The position numbers and the translations under genes are program-made. Shown piece by piece: positions 39,401 to 51,400 of a stretch of 64,000 nucleotides of DNA. The notes beneath the pieces are model-generated. The model was not told the origin of the DNA. It ran no database searches and was given only the letters and a program-made list of their open reading frames with translations. The stretch is from contig OY754977.1 in the NCBI GenBank assembly GCA_963576475.1, positions 33,420,672-33,484,671 on the forward strand, in the 5' to 3' direction. The DNA comes from Molanna angustata (lineage: Eukaryota; Arthropoda; Insecta; Trichoptera; Molannidae). Position 1 is the stretch's first letter. Every line of letters starts with the position of its first letter.

Positions 39401-42400
39401 GATTCATATACAGTAAAAATGTCAATATGGTCATTGACCTGTTAAGTACCAGTGTGATCTAGTTTGAGATCATTTGGAGAAAAAGATATAAAAATAAAAT
39501 GCGAAAATATCCTAATATTGTTTTTACGTTACCTTTAAAAATGTTTATTTTCATCATCTATGGTCATTTTACTTGTCTATGGATGACATTTAGCCATAGG
39601 TTTTCATATAATACACTAGATGTCGTAGTTAGCAAATTTTGTATGAATCTAATGTGAGTCATTTTTCAGGGGGGATTTTTGACGTTTTGGTTCCAGACCA
39701 CATCGTTTTTCTATAGAAAATAACGACTAATGTGAATTGTTTTCGGATTTATTTGTATAAAAAACATTTTAATTATTAATAATTTAGATAACATTTATCT
39801 AGGATGTGTTGAAATGCAAGGAAAACTGAAATATGTTGCCAATCAAAACGTCAAACTCGCGATATTCCATGACTCACTTTTTGCACAGAGTAGGTACTAC
39901 ATTTAGGTATATTAATATAAAAATCTATGCATTTAGCCAGTGATGCCATCTTGAATTTGGAGAAAGTTGACACTGATCGGACATAGTTCGAAATTTTGAA
40001 ATAAAAACTTATACAAAAAAATAATTCTTTACTTTCTTTTCTGATTATCGTTAAGAAAAATGTATTTTCTTTGATAAATGCAAAATATTTGAGTATCTTA
40101 TTATAGTTTTATAAAAAATGAAGAGTACATGTGAGTGATCTCGTTTGATACCGCTGGGACAATACCATAGTTATTATATGCAGTACTATCCATACATTAT
40201 CTTTGTATTTCTCTTATTACCAATAGATCCTTATTTTTTCTTTTTTTATCTAGGCTATAATTAAAAATAAGCATGTCTCGTCGCAATTTATCGACAGTTA
40301 AATAAATATTAGAGTACCTACATGTAGTCAGAAGTAATCAATACGGATATTCTAGCGGAGCCTCCTGATTTTTATGAACTCACAGATGATGAATATATTG
40401 ATGATGAAGTATTGGAACCGACTGAACTCCCAAGTTATACCTAGAAGTATGGAACTAAACATACCTATAGATGAAGAACAGTCTAGCAGCTCCTCAGAGC
40501 TTTGGAAACAGTGAGGACAAACAGACTGAAGCAATATCCGATGGCATTAGACAAATTGATGAAATCAAAACAAAAGGGACATATTGATTTCTAAATTGAT
40601 TGAGAAAATCAAATCCTTGCAGTGAAGTGGTACGACAGCAAGTGCTTTTCTGTGGCCACGAATTTTCACATTATACATTCTTTACAGCAAGTGAAAAGAT
40701 GGTGCCCAGTAAAAACAGATGAAGCAAACATAGGACAGCCCAAATTGATGAATACACGTAGGTATATATAAAAAAAATATGACGGGTGTTTTCAACAACC
40801 AGTCGTGTTGGGATACTATAGCAATCTGTGGAAAGAAATTGTATTGGTGTCTTTCACACAAATTATTGATATGGCGAACAGCCCAATTGCACAAGGAAGT
40901 TCAAACACAAATTGTCCGAACATATCTGAGCTTGGGCAAGGATTTAGAAATGCTCAAGGAAGTCCCTCTTTACCCAGCATTTCAAAGTCAAAAAAATAAT
41001 TTTATACATCACATTATTATACAATATTGCTTCATGTTTAATACATTAGAATTTAATTTAGCGTGCATTTTTGTATATATACATATACCAAGGGTATACA
41101 AGGGCCTTTAGTTCTTCCCCCTGGTGCTCCATTCAAAATAATAAGCACCACTACAAGAGCGGAGTTTAATGTTGGTCACAACCCTACTTATATTTTAATG
41201 CAGTTTATGTAAATAATTTACAAATTGACTATGTCTTACAGGTGAGCTCAGCTTGTGCCGGCAGTCCGTGCTTCTTTGGTTGTACATCAGTTGGCAATGG
41301 TGGATTTTCTTGTGGATGTCCTCAAGGATATCATGTTGTTGGTAAGAAATATAAAAATAAATGACTTTTGTATAAAAATGTACTCGATTCATTATTGAAT
41401 TTAGAATATTGTTAAGATTGATTCTTAATTATAATATGTGTATTTCTGTTCCTCATTGAAATTAGAATCCATAAATTGTGCTAGTGTTTGTGTATTAAGG
41501 TGGTTAGAATTTTTTTTTCTTTGAATTTCATATCGTTTTAGTGTGGGAAGGTTGCCTATTCTTATGTGAAGAAAAACACCTTAAAAAAATATTAATTAGT
41601 TATCATCTTTTGTTCGTGCGTCGCACTTAAAATATGTAAAAGTTAAATAAACAGCACCTTTTTTGTGTTTTGCCACTTATTATTTTACAATTATCTACCA
41701 CTTTTTTTTTTTTTTTTTTAAAATCCTTCTAGAGGTTTCTTCACGTCAGCTCGATATGTAGCTCATTGTGAATGATTGGCTTCTAGAGGTCTTCCCATAG
41801 TCCAATCTCTCGAATGAATCTTAAGATCTTCAGTGGGCTGGCTTCTCTGATTTGTGTTTCATCAGCGATGTGAGAGCCAAATATTCTGGCTCTTGTTTGC
41901 ATCAGTGGTTCACAGTCCTTGAGCAGGTGTAGCGGAGTTTCATGTTCGTCTAGGCAAAATCTGCATAGATGCATGTCTGCTAAGTTCATTGTGCATAGGT
42001 GTTTATTCAATCTACAATGTCCAGTCAGTGTTCTGATTAGAATTCTTATATTTTCTCTATTAAGAGTAAGAATTTGTTTAGATCTTTTAGCTGAGAAGCC
42101 TGGGATCATTGATTTTGCATGCTTTTGTCCTGATAGGTTAAGCCAGTTTTGTTTAGCTTTTTCTAGCATGTTGTTGTATAATATTGTTTTGATGACACTA
42201 TTGGTTAAGAAGCAGTAAGGTTCTGGTCCATAGGTAACTGAGTCAGCCCCCATATTTGCAAGTTTGTCTGCCTCTTCATTGCCTTTGTAGCTTGAGTGTC
42301 CCGGCACCCATCTTAGAACCACCTTGTTGTTGTGTTCTATTGTTAGTTTGTTTAATGCTAAATTACAGTCTTGGACTGTAGATGAATTTATTTTACATGA

Positions 42401-45400
42401 GTTTAGAGCTTTGAGAGCTGCTTGACTGTCGGAGTAAATATAAATAGTTTTGTGTCTATAGTTTCTTATGAGATTTTCATAGGCACAAATTGTTATGGCG
42501 CATAATTCTGCCTGGAAAATTGTTGTGGTGTGTCCCAGGTGTTTGTATATTTTCACTTTCGGTGTGAGTCCATACACTCCTGAGCCCACTCCTTTTTCTT
42601 TTTTGGAACCATCAGTGTACCAGATAAGGGCACCATTTGATTCCTGATACCAGATTTCAGATATTTCATTTCTGGTTTGAATTTCGATTTTGTAAGGTTT
42701 ATCGAAATTGTAGACTGTCTTGATTTTGTCTTTTGGTAAGCTAATTAGGTTTACTTCATCAAGTTCCTTTATTAGGTTAGATTTGCTTGAAAAACTGTGT
42801 CTTTTGTTTGCATCAATTAATCTTATTATACCTTCCTTTGCTACTTTCTGTAGATGAAGGTAGAGTGGTGGAAGATTAAGGAAAGCTTCTAAGGAAGCTG
42901 TGGGAGTTGTATGTAGTGCTCCCGTTATCAGCAGGCAGGCCATTCTTTGTAGCTTTGAGAGCTTGTCTCTGCAGCCTTTCTGTTCTAGTTTGTTGCTCCA
43001 AACTGGTATTGCATATGAGATTGTGGGCCTTACTATGGATTTATACATCCATAGTGTTTGCGAGGGTTTTAAACCCCAGTTCTTGCCCACTAGTCTTCGG
43101 CATGACCACAGAGCTTTTGTTGCTTTCTGCGTTATATTGTCTACATGTTTGTTCCATGTGAGTTTGTTATCTAGTGTTATTCCAAGATATTTAGTTTCTT
43201 TTGAGATAGTTAGTTTTCTCCCAAAAAGAATGGGTGCAAAGAGTTTGTCAAGTTTCCTCTTATTTGTAAATGGAATAAGTGTAGTTTTGTTTACGTTGAC
43301 TTTTAGTCCATTTTTTATGCACCAATTTTCTACATTTTTAAGTGCATTTTGCATCAGTTCGGAAATAATGTCACATTCTTTCCCTCTGATTATAATTACT
43401 ATGTCATCAGCATAGCTTTGTGCATTATAGCCATTGTCATTGAGTAGGCATATTAAGCTATCTACTGTAAGTGTCCATAGTAGAGGAGAAAGAACTCCTC
43501 CCTGAGGACATCCTTTGCAGGTTTTAGCTGTTAAGTTCTCTCCCAGCAAATTTGTTGTAATAAATCTGTTTGACAGCATGTCTTCGATCCATTTTATGAT
43601 GGTGGCGTTAACCTTTTTGCGCCTTAATCCATTTAGCAGGACATTAGTTGGAGCACCATCAAAGGCTCCTTCTATGTCTAAGAAAACGCAGAGTGCTATT
43701 TCTCCGTTGTTTAGTGAGTTTTGGATAGTATTCACTAGTTCAATGAGGGCAGTCTCTGTAGATTTCCCTTCTTGATATGCGTGTTGTTTGGCATGTATTG
43801 TGTGTTTGCTTAATGTTGTTTCAATTAAGTGTCTATGTATAATTTTCTCCATAGTTTTAAGCAGAAAGGATGTTAGACTTATTGGTCTATATGCTTTAGG
43901 TGTATTGTAACATTCTTTGTTAGGTTTGGGTATGAATGTTACTTTTACAGTTTTCCACTTCCTTGGAATATAACCCCATGCCAAACTGGCTCTGTAGATC
44001 TTTAGCAGGAGAGGCATTGTTACCTCAATGCTATTTTGAATAAGGGCAGGGAAGATATTATCCTCTCCGCTACTTTTGTAGGGTTTGAAGGTGTTTATAG
44101 CCCATTTAATTTTAGAAGGTTTGAAGATTTCTGACGCTAATCTCCAGTCTTCTAGATTTGGCCTGCAGATAACTTGTTGAGGAATGTGGTTGTTGGTGAC
44201 AACCTGACATCCCGGAAAGTGAGTATCTGCAAGTAGGGTGAGTGTTTCTTTTCCTGTTGCAGCATAGCTGCCGTCTTGCCTCATGAGAAGGCCAATATCT
44301 GGTGTTCTCTGTTTAGCAAGTACTTTGTTTATTCTTGCTGTTTCTGTTGTGTCATTTATTGAATTACAGAAGTTTTTCCAGGATGTAGCTTTAGCTTTCC
44401 TGATTTCTTTATGGTATTCCGTGAGTGCTTTCCTATAGCTATCCCACGTTCCATGCGATTTTGCCTTGTTGAAAAGCTTTCTTATGTTTGCCCTGAGTTT
44501 TGCCAGGTGAGAGTTCCACCATGGTACTTCTCTGGCTTGACTTTTAATTTTCTTAGGGCAGCTTTGTTCGTAGGCTGAGTTAAGGCTTTCTGATAGAAAG
44601 TCTGTTGCAAGATCTATGCTTTTCCAATCTTTGATTGATTTGTAGGAGGTCCCCAAAGTATTTTTGGTAATCTCCTCAAGCATAGCCCAGTTGGTTAGTC
44701 TTTTGTTCCTGTACTCTGCAGTTTTTCTTTCAATATTTTTTATATTGAAAGTTATTTGTTTATGATCAGAGGCAGATTCCTCTGATACTACTTTCCAGTC
44801 TGTTAAATCGTCACTGGCATTTTCAGTACATAGAGTAAGATCGAGAACTTCAGATCTCACCTTATTCATGAAAGTAGGTGTATTGCCTTTGTTTGCAATG
44901 TACAAATTATGTGTTAGAATAAATTCTAAAAGTAACTCACCTCTTTGGTTGCAGTCAGTACTTCCCCAAATTTTGTGATGTGAGTTTGCATCGCAACCTA
45001 TGATCAGCTGCGCATTGTTTTTCTTGGCATACCTGATCAGGTCTTCGAGGAGTGTCAAGGGTAATGGTTCATCTCCTGCGAAATAAGCTGAGCAGAGTAT
45101 TAATCCTCTGCCATTAGAGTTACAAGGGATAGTTATTGCTACAAGGTCCTCTTTACAAAACTCTAAAATATTTAAGTAACGTATGGATTTGTTTAATACG
45201 ATACCTGCTCTGGGTTTACCTCCGTTGTTACAGGAAATGACTGTTCCTACCGAGTTGAACCCACAAATGTTATTGTCATATATCCAAGGTTCCTGTACTA
45301 GTATTGCAGTTATGTTTTCCTTGGCTAGTGTTCTCCCTGCCAGGGCAGTGGCTGCCCTGGCGTGGTGAAGGTTTATTTGGAGAATTTTATGTTTCTCCAT

Positions 45401-48400
45401 TGTCAGGACACAGTATCTCTACTTCTCTACTGACTAGGAGATTATTTAGGGGTGGGTTTTAGCCAGTGTGACACCCCTTTGGGTTCACCCTTACTCCTGC
45501 GTAGACCCTTTCCACGGACTGGTCTACTGGCTGATGTGAAGGATGAAGTTCCCGGAGTGGGTTTGGCTTTCTCCGGCAACCTCGCCCGCACCGCAGACTC
45601 AACGGGTCTATGAAGCACCGTCGTGGTCTCAGTGCCAGTCGAAGTCCCCGGAACAGGCATAACTTCCACTCTCATCGGCAGTCTCACCGGCGCCACAATC
45701 TCCTCAGGCCCAAGAGGCACTGCTGAGGTTCTAGCGCCAGATGAAGTCCCCGGAACAGGCACAACTTCCATTCTTATCGGCAACCTCACCGGCGCCACAA
45801 TCCCCTCAGGCCCAAGAGGCACTGATGAGGTTCTAGCGCCAGATGAAGTCCCCGGAACAGGCTCCGAATCCTCAGGCAACCTCGCCAGCGCCGCAACCCC
45901 ATCAGGCCTAGACAGCACTGCTGGGGTCCTAGCACTAGACGAAGCTTCCGAAACGGGTTCAGAACCTTCAGGCATCCTCGTCGACACCGCAACCTCGACA
46001 GGCTTAGACAGCACTTTCGAGGTCCCAGCGCCAGACGAGGCCCCCGAATTGAGTTTGGAAGCTGTAGTTGAGGTCCCCCCCACCTGCGCCTGCTTCTGGC
46101 CTTTGAGCTTGAAGGTTATCCTGCAGATGCCCATGTAGGGTCTGAAATTACAGGCCTCTAATGCTTTGACGGAATCTTCGTCTATCGAAAACGTCATGAT
46201 TTGCCCATTCGGCATTTGTTTGGTGTTTAATGCCTTCCACATTTTAACATTCAAACCTTTGTTGGAGATGCCTAAGATATGCATCACATCTTTTGGTAGC
46301 CATTTCAATTCACTGGGAATCCAGGCTACTGCAATAATATTTTTAGGTATCTCATGACCTTGCACGACCCTCAAATCCGCTCCTTTGAAAGGTTTCAAGG
46401 TCGGAATCAATGGCCATGCCCAGTCATGAGTCCCTTGATCGGTGCATGTGAGTGCCAGGATGCCTTTTTTCCTGGTAAACGTTTCGAACCGAGGTTGGAA
46501 TCCTTTGCCAATAGATTCTACCACAGCTTTTACCAGTGCGCTTTCAATTTGCAGCAACTGATTGTCTGTTAGAATGGCGTTATCTTCTTTGTTACATACG
46601 CCAATTCTGATTCCAACAGCAGCATCGCGGAAAGTTCTCTTTTCCGATCTTTCCCTTTTGGCTGGGTTGGAAATTTCACTGCTGTCGTTTGCTCTTGGCC
46701 TTTTCAAGGCCGCATCTGACTGGAGTGGAATGAGGCACTGATTACGTGCCTCTTCATAGGGCATACCTTGTTTTAGAAGGTTGCTAAGCCTTTTCTTGGC
46801 TGCCCCACCAAGCCTCTTCGGCTTACTTGTTTCAGTTTCCAGTTGAGGCTTATCAGTCTCATCCTGGAGCTGAGGTGAAGGAGGTTTTTCTGCCTCTTCT
46901 TCATATACAGTTGGTGAATTAGCCACTAACTGTTCCACCTCCATGGAATCAAAAGGCTCTGAAGAACCTTCCGAAGCCATGTCGGCCTCCTCCATTTCGT
47001 CTAAAAAATTATTTTGGTGTTCTTCCATAGAGTTCCCACGAGTAGTGAGGAAAAAATGTCACTGCACACAGAGCCTCATGTGTGCAGAAGGCTAATTACC
47101 GGGGGGTTTCGCCTGGTTCCCCCAGGGGATCGTTAACGGCACTGAATATTTACTGCCCTCAGTGTCATTCAGTCCTCGGCACGATTCCTTCCACCTTGAC
47201 TTAGGGCAGCGGGAGTGTGGAAGTGTAGGATGGGAGGTTGTGCAGGAAATCTGGTAAAGGAGAGCATTGTTTATTGATTTGGATGGGGAAAAAACAATCG
47301 CCCAGCTCAGGTACCCCGGGTTCGCCATACCCGTAACTTACCGGAATGGTAAGTCCCTGGGGGGATATCAACCACTTAGGAAGTATATATTTCAATTAAA
47401 TCTATTAAAAATGTGTTCAGGCTCGTTTTGTGGTAAAATGAAGAGAACCTCCATGTGTGATTTTTTTAATTTTTCAAAACTTTAAGTGGGATGCGCGAAT
47501 GGATTGTGATAACTGATTTTAAATTTGTTAAGGTTTTTATAATTAAAAAAAAAAGTGGGCCGAAATTTTCTTTTCGGCCCACCTTACTGTGTACTTTTGC
47601 CATTAAATGATGTTTGTTCCAACCTGATTAACATGTCCCGAGGTAAAACTTTATCCATATTTAATACATTTTTGTGTAAATTAGGTCAAGGACACTGTCT
47701 GTCGACAATTGACGGAGGTTATGGACTGGACGATATTGGTAATGTTCCAGTGTTCCCTATACATGATGATCTCAACACCAGAAAAGATCAGAAGATCATT
47801 TCTACAGAAGGATGTTTCTCTTGCAAGGTACACATGGGTTTTCTTATCTCTGTTTTTTGATAAATCCAATGACAGTTTGCTTCATATTGGTGCTTCGATT
47901 GTCCTACAACTAGAGATGATCGTTTAAACGAAAGCTGATTAAAATATTTGTTTAAAAAAAATAATCAAATGTTATAAATTTTAAACCATATTCGTTGAAC
48001 GTTGCGAGTGTTACAACGATTTCAATCATGAATCATAACGTTCCGATGATGATTTCGTTAAAAGCTGTTTTTCGTTAAGAGCTTATTTTATAATCATAAC
48101 AAAGATGTATTATTTTTAACGACAAAGTTACGAGATGATTGTGATTTATGATTAGTTGACCGGCGTGCAGCGTTGTCGGTCGCTAGTTAAAACGTGATTG
48201 ACATCTGTTGACATCATTGTGACGAATGATCAGTTTCAAATCGTCTTGTTTCGTTCAACGTTATAAGTTATTATTATTATTGATTTTTGTAAACGTTTAT
48301 TTTTGGTTTCTTTAGTATCGTTTAAAACGCCTATCGGGTTGGTTTATTGAGCGTTGTCGGCTTTGTTAGATGATTCGAGCGTACAAAATTAGAATCAACA

Positions 48401-51400
48401 TAATTTTTAACTTTATATGTATGTATTGTATAACATTTCTACTGTATTTTCGTCAAAGGTTTTAGACTACATTTTAAATACTTTCTAGAGGAAGCAAAAA
48501 ATTAAAAGTACCTACATTATATTTATTTCAAAAGCATACATTTTTTTTTCATTGCATGTTAATGTGTTAATTTTTTTTTTAGATTTAAGTATATTGTACT
48601 TGTATATATACAGTACAAATATAAATAAGCTTTTAAGCCTTTAAAAATAACGTTATTTAAAATTAACGAAACGTCTATAACGTTTAAAAAAATAAGCTGT
48701 TTTTCCCACCTCTACCTACAACTCCAAAAGCATTGCTGTAAAATTAACGTTACCCTATCATAAGAAGTGATGCCAACCTGTATACTTATTTTTTTGTTAT
48801 TTTATCATGTTCCCGCCACTTGTAGCCTTTATCGATGGACATGCCAGTGACATAGTGACTATTGTTGTGTTTTTGGGTATGTTCCCAGTGAAGCGGGTGT
48901 CGGTCACACATAAAAAATAAAAAAAAAGTGTAAAGAATAAAAATAAATAAATAGGAGTCAGCTGTCTAAGTAAATCTTGATATTATGTAAAAATATGGAT
49001 GTTGGTATGCATGCATGTATACCAACATCTTATTTTGTTAACATTTTCGTTATAAATCTATTTACCTACAAAAAAGGCATGTTCTTCTTTTTCTTAATGT
49101 GCTATGTCAGGTCTCCCAAATGTTGGACGAAGGCTCTCTATTTCAGGCAGTATGGAGCAGTATAGTTTACTGAAAATATAATAGAACATAATGAAATATT
49201 AAATTTTATTGTAATTAATACCTGTATTTTAATTTTATATTCCCTTTTTTACCATACGCTATATTTTTGTTTTTATTTAAACTCTATAACATGTGTTCTT
49301 ATAATAATAATAATTTTCAATTTGTCAGATAAGTGGTCGTCGTCACAGACGAGACTCGAAGCATGTCCACCATCGCAATGTGACAACTCCAACGGAAATA
49401 TCAAAGGACATCATGGACCTATTGGATGAAGGAAACAACATTTCTAATGTTAATGGTACAAGCCTCGATGGTGGTGTACCCATGTCGCTGACTGAAGAAG
49501 CCGTCAAGAGACCAACAACTGACAAGGAACACAAGGAGGGAGAGAAAAAGATGAGGAAAGGAAGAAGAAAAGGAAGGAAAGGCTAGTTGCAATTGTTTAT
49601 TTTATTTAGTTGTCTAATTTAGTCATATTTTGTTTGTTCATTTAAACTAATTTTTAAGTGTTTTATTATATTTTTATCTTAGTTTTATTTTTATTTCCAA
49701 AAATAATAATAAAACTTAGTCCGTTTTTTATTCATTCATTCATTCATTCATACCATCACGGCATATCCCACAATGTGGGGTAACCAGCGAAAGGTGTGCG
49801 GGTGTGCATTGCCTTATAAAAGGGAGCACAACATATCTGTGTATACCCACACACCAGTCTCGTCTCACCTAAAACGGCACTATATTCAGAATGGGTGGTG
49901 AACCTCTTTGCTGAACTATGTGAGATGTTATTGTTGCCTGTTGTATTTTCGATTACCCGGCTCTTACAGGACACTCGAAAACACATTTTGATTTTATATC
50001 CTCAAATATGACCCCCAAAAAGCACTTTTAATAAATTTCTACACTAATTTATAACTTTTCCTTTCTTTGAACTATTAGAATCTGTTAAATCGCGACTGGT
50101 TTTGGAGCAAATTCCTTCCTCATCAGACTGACTACAAAGTGATATCTAGATTTAAAACATTGTAATTAGTAGACATCAGGTTATATGCACTAACAAAGTG
50201 CCAAAATATGCACTAAAAAGGCTGAAATATGCACTACAAACTCTTCATATGCATAATCAAGAACCATTTTTATTTTTAAATATTTTAATTAAGGACGATA
50301 TAAAAAATGTGAATCATTCTTAAAATTATGCATAATTTTTGTTACAAAGAACAATTACGTATTTTTCAAAAATTTCGAGAGTAAATTTGTGATATTTGTC
50401 ACCCAGTATTAATTTGTACGCTGACGTTATTGTACAAAAATTAAAATTGACGACATTTCTGGAGATACCTGTTAAGTCTGGGTTATGACCTGTGCTGTTG
50501 ATGTAGGCATTAATGTTCTTCATGTCTTCAAGACTCGAGTTTTTAAACAAAATAGCGTCTAACTTTCTAGGAATGTTTTCTGATATTGAATTAGGAAGGG
50601 TGGTACGTGGTCGACGCTGTGGCCACCCCTGTTCTATTTGTTTTTAGAGTTTTAAATATTTATTGAAAATATTTCAGGTCAAAAAGGAAAAAAGAATGCC
50701 GGAAAGAAGAAGCAAAGAGACTTAGAACTGGAACATGTTGTTGTGAAGTTGGATTTGTCACAAACCAAACACAGAAGTGAAATTATCAAAATAAGGCCGT
50801 CTGTTAAGGTATAGTATATATATACATATATTTTTTTAATAAAAAAATGAATATGTTCTTGCTAAACAAGTACATATACATCTTCCTACGTTCCCTAAAA
50901 TAAGCATAAATACTTGAGCTATAGGTGAAAGAATCGGTCGAGGCAGGATTCGAACTTGCGACCACCAGCGGTTAGCTCGGCGCGTTAACCGCTCTGCCAT
51001 CAACCCATCTGAAATTATTTTACTATACAGTTCTGGAATTAGAGATCATGGAATTTTACCAATCTTTTTGTTGTTCTTCTCAATCAATATGCTCTTCTTT
51101 TGTTTCCCTCTTTCAAAATATTATTTATTTTCAATTCTTATGCTTAATCTTAACGGGGCGACTGTTTCAATTTGAAAAAATTGATTTTGTTATTTTCAAT
51201 TTGATATACCATCATTATTTCTAATCAAATCGTTTTGAAAAACGAATATTATTATGATAGTTTGGGTATTAAAGAAAAATACATCTTTACTTTTTGATAA
51301 TGTTCTGTATAAATTCTTGAGGAAAAATAATGGTATACCCCGATTTTCAACAAATTTTTGACTCTCGATATTCTGTGTTATGGATAGGGATGGATAGTAT

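Larger units (their letters stand above)
41700..47375 (-). mobile_element. Apparently full-length LINE (I/LOA/R1 group), antisense in fibrillin intron
   Basis: Poly(A) tail seen as T(17) at 41703-41719, ORF2 and ORF1 both open, and about 350 bp of 5' UTR beyond ORF1. ACCACTT occurs at both outer flanks (about 41697 and 47370), a possible short target duplication. The 5' boundary is approximate. Confidence 0.9.

Noticed and set aside
50326..50550. 74-codon minus-strand gene
   Set aside because: Short, AT-biased, no recognisable domain, inside an intron.
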